Below, piece after piece: positions 56,458-64,000 of a DNA stretch of 64,000 nucleotides. The notes under the pieces are model-generated. The model made no database searches and had not been told where the DNA came from. It was given only the letters and a program-made list of their open reading frames with translations. Within the stretch, counting starts at the first letter, position 1. Each line of letters begins with the position of its first letter. A program made the translations under genes and the position numbers. The stretch is from Evansella sp. LMS18 (GTDB lineage: Bacteria; Bacillota; Bacilli; Bacillales; Salisediminibacteriaceae), in the NCBI RefSeq assembly GCF_024362785.1, contig NZ_CP093301.1, positions 4,836,001 to 4,900,000 of the forward strand, read 5' to 3'.

Positions 56458-56556
56458 GTGCTACTGCGATAAATGATATGCATGAAGCCAGGGCAGAAAG
56501 TGGAGGAACAGAGAAACCAACATGATTGCCCCAGGGTTCAGAATATGATTCATTGT

Positions 56557-57651
56557 TTATGTTAGAACTTTTTCTGATTTCCTATGTGATTTATAAAGGT
56601 TGTTAATTACTTTCATCAGCATAAAGCGTACTCCCTTTTTTTCATAGGAGAAATCATTAAAGGTGCCAATAATGTACGCATCCTTTTCAGGGTGATAAAA
56701 CATAAACGACCCGGTAGCCCCTGGGTGCCCCCAGGATCTGAATGACTTAGGCATGAGTAAAAAAACAGGTTTAAACTGCATTATTCCGTACCCGTAATCG
56801 ATCCCGGTCCCATATTTAGCTTTATCATGCATCATTATTTCAAGTGTTTCCTTTTTGATAATCCGGCCGCGTGTCAATCCCTTCATGAACCTAAGTAAAT
56901 CTTCGTTCGGAGCGACGACGCCACCCCCTGCAAAGTCAAGGCCTGCATACCCTTTCAGATCATTTAACCGGTGTCCCCGGTAATAAAAGCTGCTTATCGG
57001 ATAACCGCTGTCCTCCATTGGCTCTGAATAATGCAGCATTGATGAATGTTTCATATCATTTGGTTTAAAGATATAATGCGATAGCGCTTCATGAAAAGGC
57101 AGCTTAGTAATATTTTCGATAATTAATCCAAGCAAGTGATAATTAGTATCAGTATAATGAAAGCCATTACCTGGTGAAAAATAAGGCTGTAAATTATTTT
57201 TCCCCCAGATGATCGCTTCCTGTGGAGTTATTTCTATGGAGGGGTCATCAATCAGTTTATCGAGAAGAGGCCAGAAGTAGTCATACAGTCCTGAGGAATG
57301 ATTCAGCAGGTGCTTTATTTTTATCTCGGCAGTATAGTCAGTATCCTTGTATACATGCAGTTTATTAACTAATTCTTCATCTAAGTACTTTATAATTGAG
57401 TCATCAAAAGAAAGCTTTCCTTGATCGGATAAAATACCAGTAAGGGTGGAGGTGAATATTTTGCCAACACTCGCCATGTAATTCGGTTGTTCCGGCTTTG
57501 CCGGCATATCATCCGATACTCCTGCTGCAGTCTGGAGGTGGAGTCCAAGTTTCTCCGATTCCACAAGAAGGTATGCACTTTTTATTTTGCTGTCCTTCCG
57601 AACCTGGCGCAGCAAGGCACCCTCTATCAATGTTTTCATCTTGTTATTCAT
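56557..57651 (-). CDS. Serine hydrolase, beta-lactamase-like (class C fold), copy 1
   Basis: 364-aa penicillin-binding-protein-like hydrolase. SxxK motif SVGK (in NYMASVGKIF) near residue 62; second motif region YTDTNYHLLG near 170 has Asp where the typical motif is YSN; third motif HPG in WGHPGATGSF near 310. No signal peptide is visible. It is closely similar along its whole length to the gene at 59779. Substrate unknown; family members act on D-amino-acid peptides, esters or beta-lactams. Confidence 0.87.
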   Translation of the reverse strand: MNNKMKTLIEGALLRQVRKDSKIKSAYLLVESEKLGLHLQTAAGVSDDMPAKPEQPNYMASVGKIFTSTLTGILSDQGKLSFDDSIIKYLDEELVNKLHVYKDTDYTAEIKIKHLLNHSSGLYDYFWPLLDKLIDDPSIEITPQEAIIWGKNNLQPYFSPGNGFHYTDTNYHLLGLIIENITKLPFHEALSHYIFKPNDMKHSSMLHYSEPMEDSGYPISSFYYRGHRLNDLKGYAGLDFAGGGVVAPNEDLLRFMKGLTRGRIIKKETLEIMMHDKAKYGTGIDYGYGIMQFKPVFLLMPKSFRSWGHPGATGSFMFYHPEKDAYIIGTFNDFSYEKKGVRFMLMKVINNLYKSHRKSEKVLT

Positions 57652-57695
57652 CAACGGTTATTTCCCCCTTTTTAAGCTTTGCCATCTGCGGATGT

Positions 57696-58169
57696 TTAAT
57701 TATATTTAAAAATACTAATCCTATAATCTTCTTCCGGAAAATCACCCGTATAGGTTAATCCGTTACTCGTATAAAACGCTTTTAACTTATCGTTTCCAGC
57801 CCAGCAATCTAAATAAAGTGTTTTATCTGTTTCTTCCGCCAATGAACAGGCAAATTGGATTATCTTTGACCCGAACTTCATCCCCTGAAGCTTTGGTGAG
57901 ACTGCAATTTGAGACAAGTATTTACTATTGGCTTCAACTGGTAAATCATTAATTTTATGAATTTCACTTACACAAAAGGTACCAGCTATTTGATGGCCTT
58001 CGGTTAATAATACATAAAGATGCTGGTTATTTATCTGGCTTAACACTCTCTTTTCTTCCCATGGATAATCCCACTGGTAAATTCCTTTTTGATACAGATC
58101 TAAAGTAACCTCATTTAATAAACTCAACACCGTTTGCAAGTCCTCTTCCCTTGCTGATCTTATTTGCAC
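57696..58169 (-). CDS. GNAT-family N-acetyltransferase
   Basis: 157-aa single-domain acetyltransferase. The acetyl-CoA motif appears as QIAVSPKLQGMKFGSKII near residues 90-107, followed by LYLDCWAGNDKLKAFYTSNGL. The start is GTG at 58169 after AGGTGAT. Lies between the methyltransferase and serine hydrolase copy 1 on the same strand, likely in one transcript. Substrate unknown. Confidence 0.88.
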   Translation of the reverse strand: MQIRSAREEDLQTVLSLLNEVTLDLYQKGIYQWDYPWEEKRVLSQINNQHLYVLLTEGHQIAGTFCVSEIHKINDLPVEANSKYLSQIAVSPKLQGMKFGSKIIQFACSLAEETDKTLYLDCWAGNDKLKAFYTSNGLTYTGDFPEEDYRISIFKYN

Positions 58170-58207
58170 TTTCTAATCACCTGCCTGTTCAGTAACGGTA
58201 CCGCACC

Positions 58208-58984
58208 TCATTTGACGCCTCTCCAGATTGTCCAGCGGTCCTGTTCCACAACCGTCCGGTTTAAAGGAATAGACTTATCAATATGGTTGATTAACAACCT
58301 CAGTTCCTCATCTTCCAGCTCAAACAGGATACTTCTTCCTGTTCTTTGCCTTAAATCTTTAAGTAATTCTTTTTTACTTTTATAGATTTGCCTTGTTTCC
58401 CAAAGCTTCATTACCTTAATGTCCGTAAAACCAGCTTCCTTCAGAGCTTTAATCACTGTGTCGCTTTTATGTCGCCTGTTTGTCTCTTTTTCCACAAGTT
58501 TTGGAAAAAGGTCAAAAAAATATCCTCTGATGTGTCTGCCATCACCTTTTAAAATACAGTCATCAGGCGTCCTGTCCTGCACAATAAAAATACCGTCCTC
58601 TTTTAAAACCCTGTGAGCCTCATCGAAACAGGTATTCAAATCTTTAATATGGTGGATCAATGCTCTTTCCAGCAGCAAATCATAAACATTGTTTTCTTCC
58701 CCGGTTTGAAAAGCACTTCCTTGCCTAAAAGTTATCTGCCCATATTCTTTACAATTCTTCCTGGCCCCCTCAAGCATCGTTTCAGAAAAATCAATTCCTG
58801 TAATCGAATTAATCCCCAGTTCCGCAAGTGCTTTTGAATAGATTCCTCCGCCACAACCAACGTCCAGAGCCTTATTAATTGTGCCTACAGGTACTAATTC
58901 TTTTACAGCTTCCAGCCAGGTTTCGTCAGCTCGACGGCTCGTATAAGCATCCCTGTTCTCTTTATGGTGAAAGTCTATGCCCAT
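58208..58984 (-). CDS. Class I SAM-dependent methyltransferase
   Basis: 258-aa enzyme. SAM motif I ALDVGCGGGIYSKAL lies near residues 40-54, motif II ITGIDFSETML follows and LLERALIHHI marks motif IV. The ATG at 58984 fits the GAGGTGAT site better than the TTG two codons earlier. C-terminal domain is helical and may hold the substrate. Part of a minus-strand cluster with TetR upstream. Confidence 0.88.
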   Translation of the reverse strand: MGIDFHHKENRDAYTSRRADETWLEAVKELVPVGTINKALDVGCGGGIYSKALAELGINSITGIDFSETMLEGARKNCKEYGQITFRQGSAFQTGEENNVYDLLLERALIHHIKDLNTCFDEAHRVLKEDGIFIVQDRTPDDCILKGDGRHIRGYFFDLFPKLVEKETNRRHKSDTVIKALKEAGFTDIKVMKLWETRQIYKSKKELLKDLRQRTGRSILFELEDEELRLLINHIDKSIPLNRTVVEQDRWTIWRGVK

Positions 58985-59066
58985 GTTCAATCATCACCTC
59001 TGCTTTCCTTTTTAAGTCTCATGGAGGAATAATATAGTCATTTTGAGCTAACGGCCTTATTCATCA

Positions 59067-59645
59067 CTAGTTATTATTTTCTTTACGCGAATGAGCTGCG
59101 GTTATTACATCCTGGGCCATGCTGTCTGACAGCTCTTTCATCTTCTCCAGATTAAATCCTTCAGGGAGCAGACCGTTTGTTACCATCACTACCAGTCCTA
59201 TTTGAAATGTCCTCATCTTAAGCAGTATATTCTGCAGTTCATCTCTTGATAAGCCTTCCAATGCTGGATCGGATTTCATAATATCTACAAGGTCGCTGGC
59301 AATTTCCTGATCATAGTCTTTCAAATAATCATTTTGATTCAGGACAAAGTCTCTCGTAAGCACCGGATATTCCTTAGCGAGCTGAAGACTGGCCATACCG
59401 ATATCGCCAAAGGGAGAACCAGTATTCTGTTCTTTAATTAAATGCTGGCTAAGTTTCACTACTTTCTTTACTACTTCCTGTTTCAGCTCCTGGACATTAT
59501 CAAAGTTCACATAAATTGGAGCAATAGAACTCTCCATCTGTTCAGCAACTTTCCTGATGGTAATACTCTCTATCCCTTCTTTTTTAGCTATAACAAAAGC
59601 TGCATTTATTATCTGTTCTTTTGAAAACTTCTTCTTCGGTGGCAT
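59067..59645 (-). CDS. TetR-family transcriptional regulator
   Basis: 192-aa repressor. The N-terminal helix-turn-helix reads FSKEQIINAAFVIAKKEGIESITIRKVAEQM; the C-terminal ligand domain has no named subfamily signature. The ATG at 59645 follows TAGGAGTGA. A small palindrome GTTATATAAC lies about 35 nt upstream and could be its operator. It stands between the two serine hydrolase genes, which are its likeliest targets. Confidence 0.88.
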   Translation of the reverse strand: MPPKKKFSKEQIINAAFVIAKKEGIESITIRKVAEQMESSIAPIYVNFDNVQELKQEVVKKVVKLSQHLIKEQNTGSPFGDIGMASLQLAKEYPVLTRDFVLNQNDYLKDYDQEIASDLVDIMKSDPALEGLSRDELQNILLKMRTFQIGLVVMVTNGLLPEGFNLEKMKELSDSMAQDVITAAHSRKENNN

Positions 59646-59778
59646 TGTATATTCACTCCTACAGGTCAGCAATAAATATCACATGTTATATAACCTCCAT
59701 TATACATGCCGGAAGCAGTTTGTAAATGAAGGAAGGAGAACAGGCTGAAGTTAACTATATTTCCGTTAAGCTTCAAGA

Positions 59779-60858
59779 CTATTTATCTTTAATTTTTGAA
59801 AGAGTGCTGATAACTTTAAGCAGCATGAAACGGACTCCCTTTTTCTCATAAGAAAAATCATTAAATGTACCAATAATGTATGCATCCGTTTCAGGGTGAT
59901 AAAACATATAGGCTCCAGTTGCCCCTGCATGCCCCCAGGCGCTGAAATTTTTCGGCATGAGTAAAAACACAGGCTTAAACTGCATTATTCCATAACCATA
60001 ATCGATGCCCGTGCTGTACTTAACTTTATCATTCATTAACTTATAAAGCGTTTCTTTCCTGATAATGTTTCCTTTTGTTAATGCTCTCATAAATTTCAGC
60101 AGGTCTTTATTCGGGGCTGCCACACCTGCACTGGCATAATCAATCCCCGCATACCCTTTATAATCATTCAGCCTTTTTCCACGGTGGTAAAAGCTGCTGA
60201 CTGGGAAGCCGCTGTCTTCCATAGGTGATGAATAATTGAGAATGAAGGAGTGGTTCATGTTATTTGGTTTAAAGATGTATTTTTCCATTGCTTCATGGAA
60301 AGGCATTTTCGTTATTTCCTCTGCAATTAACCCGAGAAGGTGGTAGTTCGCATTTGAATATTGGAAGCCTTCCCCAGGAGAAAAATGAGGCTGTAAACGG
60401 TTTTTTCCCCATATAACAGCTTCCTGAGGTGTTATTTCTATAGATGGGTCTATCATCAGTTCATCGAGGAGAGGCCAGAAAAAATTGTAAAGACCTGAGG
60501 AATGGTTCAGTAAGTGCTTTATCTTAATCTCGTCAGTATAATCTTTGCCTTTGTATACGTGCAGCCCGCTTATTAATACTTTGTCTAAATATTTTGCTGC
60601 CGGGTCATCAAAAGAGAGCTTCCCCTGCTCATACAGCACCCCGATTAAAACAGCGGTAAATATTTTTCCAACACTGGCCATATAATTCGCCTGTCCCTTG
60701 TGGGCAGGGTAAGTTTCTGTACCGCCTGTTGCTGTATTAATATGAATTCCAAGCTTTTCTGAATCTACGAGCAAGTATGCACTTTTTATGGCCCGTTCCT
60801 TCTGAAATTGCTTTTGAAAAGCCTTCTCAATCAATGCACTGCCCTTTTCATTATTCAT
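59779..60858 (-). CDS. Serine hydrolase, beta-lactamase-like (class C fold), copy 2
   Basis: 359-aa paralogue of the gene at 56557, same motifs: SVGK near residue 61, YSNANYHLLG near 168 (canonical YSN here) and HAG in WGHAGATGAY near 307. No signal peptide. The ATG at 60858 is preferred to one two codons upstream because of spacing to AAGGGGGAAA. The region before it holds AT-rich palindromes (TTTAATA-T-TATTAAA, GATATATATC) that could bind a regulator. Confidence 0.87.
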   Translation of the reverse strand: MNNEKGSALIEKAFQKQFQKERAIKSAYLLVDSEKLGIHINTATGGTETYPAHKGQANYMASVGKIFTAVLIGVLYEQGKLSFDDPAAKYLDKVLISGLHVYKGKDYTDEIKIKHLLNHSSGLYNFFWPLLDELMIDPSIEITPQEAVIWGKNRLQPHFSPGEGFQYSNANYHLLGLIAEEITKMPFHEAMEKYIFKPNNMNHSFILNYSSPMEDSGFPVSSFYHRGKRLNDYKGYAGIDYASAGVAAPNKDLLKFMRALTKGNIIRKETLYKLMNDKVKYSTGIDYGYGIMQFKPVFLLMPKNFSAWGHAGATGAYMFYHPETDAYIIGTFNDFSYEKKGVRFMLLKVISTLSKIKDK

Positions 60859-61029
60859 GAACATTTCCCCCTTATTTCCAGTCCACGTATGCCTTCCATC
60901 TGAGAATCCCCTTGTAATTCTTTCGCTGCATTATTTAATATTATTAAATATTACATGATATATATCAAACGATATAATATGGATGAAGGTTTGTAAAGAA
61001 CTAATTCTGCCCCCGTTCTCCATTACCCA

Positions 61030-61069
61030 GAAAAAATGGCTGCCAATTGTAAGGAAGCCACATCTTTTT
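61030..61069 (-). terminator. Intrinsic terminator of GyrI-like gene
   Basis: Minus-strand stem TGGCT / AGCCA within a longer A/T-rich stem, ending in six T. Confidence 0.7.
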
Positions 61070-61072
61070 GAA

Positions 61073-61675
61073 TTATTCATTTATTTCCTGTCTCAGGAGT
61101 ATTTTTAGTTTTTCAGGCGGGTTGCAATGGGGATGGTTTAAGTAAATTTCCTGAACTTCTCCCTTTGGGGTGCAACCTTCCTGAGTTAATCCTTTGTTCA
61201 AGTGCGCTCTCGTTTTCTCAATATTTTCATATGGTCCTTCGTGAAGCAGCTGGGCACAACGGCGCTTTGGCAAATCCGTCAGCTTGATAACGAAATCCAT
61301 TTTTCCGAGACGCTGGTTCAAATCCTTCATGGCAGCTTCAAAGTGCTCGTATTTAATAAAATCCGGCATGACCATCATTGCCTGAAAGCTGGCCAGGGAT
61401 TCTAAACTCCCGTTCCACCGCATCTCCACAGGAAGCCTGCTGAGCTTTTTCCCGGGATTTTTAATAGTGTAATGCTTTACACGGTTAATAAACCTTCCCA
61501 TTGTCCACACTTCCTGAAAATCATACATGTTATAGATATTCCGTTCACCTTCACCACTGCTGATTAAGTACTTCATTTCAGGAAGATCATAGAATCTCAC
61601 AACTTTATCTCGCTGTGAATAATAACTTTTATAGAGTTTTTTTAAATTAACTTCTTCCACAAGGGTCCTGCTCAC
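61073..61675 (-). CDS. GyrI-like small-molecule-binding protein
   Basis: 200-aa protein with a GyrI-like/effector-binding domain: MKYLISSGEGERN, VEMRWNG, VIKLTDLPKRRCAQLLHEGPYENI and C-terminal EIYLNHPHCNPPEKLKILLRQEI. Such proteins bind hydrophobic compounds or hydrolyse them, and some counter antibiotics. No DNA-binding domain is attached. Start GTG at 61675 after AGGAGG. Confidence 0.85.
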   Translation of the reverse strand: MSRTLVEEVNLKKLYKSYYSQRDKVVRFYDLPEMKYLISSGEGERNIYNMYDFQEVWTMGRFINRVKHYTIKNPGKKLSRLPVEMRWNGSLESLASFQAMMVMPDFIKYEHFEAAMKDLNQRLGKMDFVIKLTDLPKRRCAQLLHEGPYENIEKTRAHLNKGLTQEGCTPKGEVQEIYLNHPHCNPPEKLKILLRQEINE

Positions 61676-61888
61676 TCTTCAAACCTCCTTTATCTTGCTT
61701 TTTTTACTCGAACTGTAAATCATGAGAAAGCTTAGTCAAATTGTGCTTATTTCTGAATTATTCAACATAACATTATACCTTGTCAGTTAACATTTCTGCA
61801 TTTTTTTAGTCGAAGGAAAAAACCATTCAGTCAAATTAACTGCATCGCGCTCCCGGAGCTGGTTCACAGGAATTCTCCTGCACTAGCA
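61676..61888. other. Intergenic region, no feature seen
   Basis: 213 nt between the GyrI-like start and the VOC remnant. It must contain the promoter of the GyrI-like gene; no other element is evident. Confidence 0.35.
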
Positions 61889-62220
61889 TCAGCACTGACA
61901 CACCATTAAATGATTTCCATCCGGATCTTTAATATTGAACCAATGGCTGTGCATTATTTCTGTTGTAATTTCCACACCCTTCTCCTTCAGGAACTCGTAT
62001 GCCCGTTCGATATCAGCAGTATTTAGATGAAAGGAGTTTTAATGTTATTTTCCTGCGAATAAATATTACTGTCCAGGACAATTCCTGTCCCCTTCATCGG
62101 TAAAATATACACACGGCCATGCAATATCTCTCCATTCACTGATAAGCCTAGAATATCACAATACCAGTCCCGGGCTGCCTCTATATTGCTAACAGGATTG
62201 AACTACTCGACCTTAATTTC
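61889..62220 (-). pseudogene. Broken VOC (glyoxalase/bleomycin resistance) family gene
   Basis: Minus-strand remnant reading EIKVE-stop-FNPVSNIEAARDWYCDILGL... then a one-base frameshift after NNIKTPF, and finally LNTADIERAYEFLKEKGVEI...DPDGNHLMVCQC. The VOC pattern (NIEAARDWYCDILGL, DPDGNHLM) is clear. Defects: TAG in the N-terminal part, a frameshift in the middle and no start codon. The TnpB element lies immediately upstream. Not functional. Confidence 0.85.
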
Positions 62221-62274
62221 ACTAGAAATTTGAAGATGGAGATTCCTAAGAACACCAACCTAAGTCAGTTTTGA

Positions 62275-63447
62275 TTAGGCTATCCCCGCAGTTCCTGCGG
62301 TTAATCGTAAGGCTTCCTTACGAAGGTTTATACTTGCGTTCATATCTCTTTGGTGATGCGTGTTGCACACAGGACAATCCCATTCACGCATCGCAAGATT
62401 TTTAACGGCTTTATGCTTGTGGCCGCACGTCGAACACAGTTGACTGCTGGCAAAGTTTTTCGCTACGGCAACAACTTGTTTGCCGTACCAGCCAGCCTTG
62501 TACTCCAGCATGGTTCGAAATTGGGACCAGGACACTTCGCTGATGGATTTAGCGAGTTTATGATTTTTTAACATGTTTTTCACAGACAAATCTTCCATTC
62601 CGATAATATCGTGGTTTTTGACTATTTCGGTGGAGATTTTATCTAACATGTCTTTTCTCGCATTGGCTATTTTCTCGTGAATGCAGGCAACTTTCCTTTT
62701 TTGTTTATGCCAGTTGGAAGAACCCATTTGGCGTCTGGACAGAATGCGCTGCGCTCTCGCCAACTTTACTTCCAATGTACGGAAAAATTTTGGGTTTTTA
62801 TAGATGGTTCCGTCAGACAAGGTAGCGAAATCCTTCAACCCAACATCAATTCCAATAGATGTCCCTGTCTTTTCAAGGTGCTCAACTTCTGTTTCAGCTA
62901 AAATGGAAATGTAGTATTTGCCTAAAGGGTTTCGCCTAATGGTAGCGTTTATGATCCGTCCGTTGACCTCACGGCTTTTCGCAAACCGGACAGGACCGAG
63001 CTTTGGCAGTTTAATGTGTTTAGGGAGAACTTGGATATTACCATTTACAAATTTCGTGGTGTAGGATTGAACAGGATTCTTTTTGGACTTAAAACGTGGT
63101 TCCCGGTTTTGTTTTTTGTAATACCGGCTGTAGGAGTCATTGACAATTTCAACGGATTTTTGGAGGGCAATACTATCGACTTCTTTTAAGAAAGGATAAT
63201 TCTTCTTCAATTCACGAACAGCTTTAATGGATTTGTTTTTATTGAAAAACTCGCCTTTCCAGTTATTTTGAGGCAGTTGGCCGTTTTGCACCATTTCCTG
63301 AACGAGATACCAATAAGCATCTTTTTCTTTTTGCTTACCAACAAAATAGTTGTAGACAAAACGCACGCAGCCAATCGTTTTATTGATAAGTTCAACCTGT
63401 TTTGAGTTTGGATAGATGCGGAATCTGTAAGCCTTTTTTACTTGCAT
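62275..63447 (-). CDS. tnpB: TnpB RNA-guided nuclease (IS605 OrfB family)
   Basis: 390-aa TnpB. N-terminal [21 protein letters not shown], then the RuvC-like nuclease with Asp in [12 protein letters not shown] near 193, Glu in [13 protein letters not shown] near 275 and Asp in [15 protein letters not shown] near 370. The zinc finger CSTCGHKHK...CPVC lies between the last two. All catalytic residues are present, so the protein looks active. The ATG at 63447 follows AGGAGGAGGTG. The guide (omega/re) RNA would be expected around its 3' end and 62238-62275. Confidence 0.92.
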   Translation of the reverse strand: MQVKKAYRFRIYPNSKQVELINKTIGCVRFVYNYFVGKQKEKDAYWYLVQEMVQNGQLPQNNWKGEFFNKNKSIKAVRELKKNYPFLKEVDSIALQKSVEIVNDSYSRYYKKQNREPRFKSKKNPVQSYTTKFVNGNIQVLPKHIKLPKLGPVRFAKSREVNGRIINATIRRNPLGKYYISILAETEVEHLEKTGTSIGIDVGLKDFATLSDGTIYKNPKFFRTLEVKLARAQRILSRRQMGSSNWHKQKRKVACIHEKIANARKDMLDKISTEIVKNHDIIGMEDLSVKNMLKNHKLAKSISEVSWSQFRTMLEYKAGWYGKQVVAVAKNFASSQLCSTCGHKHKAVKNLAMREWDCPVCNTHHQRDMNASINLRKEALRLTAGTAGIA

Positions 63448-63516
63448 TTGGTTTTCACCTCCTCCTATTATTATACCAGACGAAACAGGGGGGTTCGAAC
63501 ATTCGTTCCTTTTTTC

Positions 63517-63554
63517 TCGGGCAATTGAGAAGGCAAAAGCCATCTCTTGCCCGA
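63517..63554. repeat. Long imperfect hairpin upstream of tnpB
   Basis: TCGGGCAA / TTGCCCGA (8 bp) enclosing GAGA / TCTC and GGC / GCC around an AAAA loop, with a 2-nt bulge and one mismatch. It lies 70 nt upstream of the tnpB start and may belong to the left end of the element or control tnpB expression. Confidence 0.6.
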
Positions 63555-63592
63555 AGGCGATTCATCTCCCCCTTACCGGTGGGCTCTGCCCT

Positions 63593-63667
63593 TCACACGC
63601 TTGAAAAGGGAGTTTTCTCACCTATTTTTGTTAAAACAGTACCTATCTCATTTTTTACAGCCTTCAT
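63593..63667 (-). pseudogene. 5' remnant of a gene cut by the TnpB element
   Basis: 24-codon frame MKAVKNEIGTVLTKIGEKTP... with a fine GGGGGA ribosome binding site, stopping at the edge of the element. This looks like a gene start truncated by insertion. It could be the start of the broken VOC gene on the other side, but the two parts do not join in an obvious way. Confidence 0.4.
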
Positions 63668-63805
63668 ACTAGTCCCCCATGTAAAAGTTATAATCAATAC
63701 TTCGCTAAATGACTTAAATTACCTTCTTAATCATGAAGCTACTGGGTATGAAATCAGATTAGGCATGTGTGCGTGACAATAACGATACCTTTTTAGCGGG
63801 ATTCT

Positions 63806-64000
63806 TTATGTTGCTTTCTTTAACAGTCTCTTTTTCTCTTGAACCAGATTTAGTTTTATAAACAACAACGAGTAAAAAAAGGTAAAACTTATATAGGAAA
63901 CTCCGACTATTAAACTTAATTCTCTTGGGTTATATACTTCCAGCAAGAAACCAGCTGAAGCCATTGAAATCCCCAGGGCAGTATTCGAGATTGCCTGTAT
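63806..64000 (-). CDS. 3' end of MFS-type transporter (partial)
   Basis: 64 visible residues running to TAA 63808-63806; the gene continues beyond the window. Two hydrophobic segments (ISMASAGFLLEVYN..., LSLIVGVSYISFTFFYSLLF) and a basic tail (KKRLLKKAT) fit the last two helices of a macrolide-efflux-like MFS protein. Confidence 0.55.
   Translation of the reverse strand: MQAISNTALGISMASAGFLLEVYNPRELSLIVGVSYISFTFFYSLLFIKLNLVQEKKRLLKKAT

Larger units (their letters stand above)
62238..63610 (-). mobile_element. IS200/IS605-group element with tnpB only (boundaries approximate)
   Basis: Contains an intact tnpB and no tnpA within the window. Probable right end near CTTAGGAATCTCC (minus strand, about 62250-62238), a sequence often found at the ends of such elements and of their guide RNAs. 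The left end probably lies near 63590-63610. Flanked by gene remnants on both sides, which fits an insertion. Confidence 0.6.

Noticed and set aside
62200-62215. In-frame TAG in the VOC remnant as a recoded codon
   Set aside because: The same gene also has a frameshift and lacks a start, so it is simply decayed. No sign of pyrrolysine genes.

Overview
The window looks like a chromosomal segment from a spore-forming, selenocysteine-decoding member of the Bacillaceae. The lineage call rests on spore genes (sspN-like, sspP-like, a LysM/GH18 cortex-lytic-type enzyme), strong AGGAGG-type ribosome binding sites, an aconitase-small spore protein-yneP-yneQ neighbourhood like that of Bacillus subtilis, and a B. 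subtilis-type bioWAFDBI operon with BirA boxes. A BCCT-type osmolyte transporter fits a salt-tolerant relative. The species cannot be named from this sequence alone.

Layout. 1-13 kb: lipoprotein cyclophilin, Ric/ScdA iron-sulfur repair protein, a 1038-aa GNAT fusion protein with an amidohydrolase, a YwpF-like protein, membrane proteins and transporters, a P-loop ATPase. 13-28 kb: PHP phosphoesterase, nadE, yneQ, yneP, a double AAA+ ATPase, EamA transporter, SleL-like enzyme, VTT and VanZ membrane proteins, sspN, an fbpB-like gene, DUF421, aconitase, sspP. 28-34.3 kb: a complete selenocysteine island: selA, a SelW-like selenoprotein, selD (itself a selenoprotein), selB and tRNA-Sec. 34.3-41 kb: bioI and bioBDFAW with two tandem BirA operators, visibly more AT-rich than the first 30 kb. 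41-52.5 kb: SET protein, PBP4-type carboxypeptidase, katG with a PerR-type box, drug efflux MFS, BCCT transporter, MccF-like peptidase, nucleotidyltransferase with a probable 3' frameshift, hydratase. 52.5-55.3 kb: a three-gene operon of FAD oxidoreductase, ECF41-type sigma factor and a selenocysteine-containing peroxiredoxin-like protein, preceded by an exact ECF41-type promoter. 55.5-64 kb: metallo-hydrolase, two paralogous serine hydrolases around a GNAT, a methyltransferase and a TetR, a GyrI-like protein, a broken VOC gene next to a TnpB element, and the end of an MFS gene.

Three reading frames contain an in-frame TGA best read as selenocysteine: 30299-30541 (minus), 30648-31703 (plus) and 52471-53046 (minus). 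Each has a hairpin starting 16-21 nt after the TGA. Standard gene callers would truncate or miss all three. The most unusual find is that the third lies in an operon with an ECF41-type sigma factor whose predicted promoter, TGTCACA-N16-CGTC, stands directly upstream. This suggests an autoregulated redox module that depends on the nearby Sec machinery.

The intergenic DNA is also notable. Three separate arrays have short cores (TCGAA, TTCGCA, TTGTTGCGA) repeated about every 21 nt, and a dispersed 55-57 nt hairpin repeat occurs twice.
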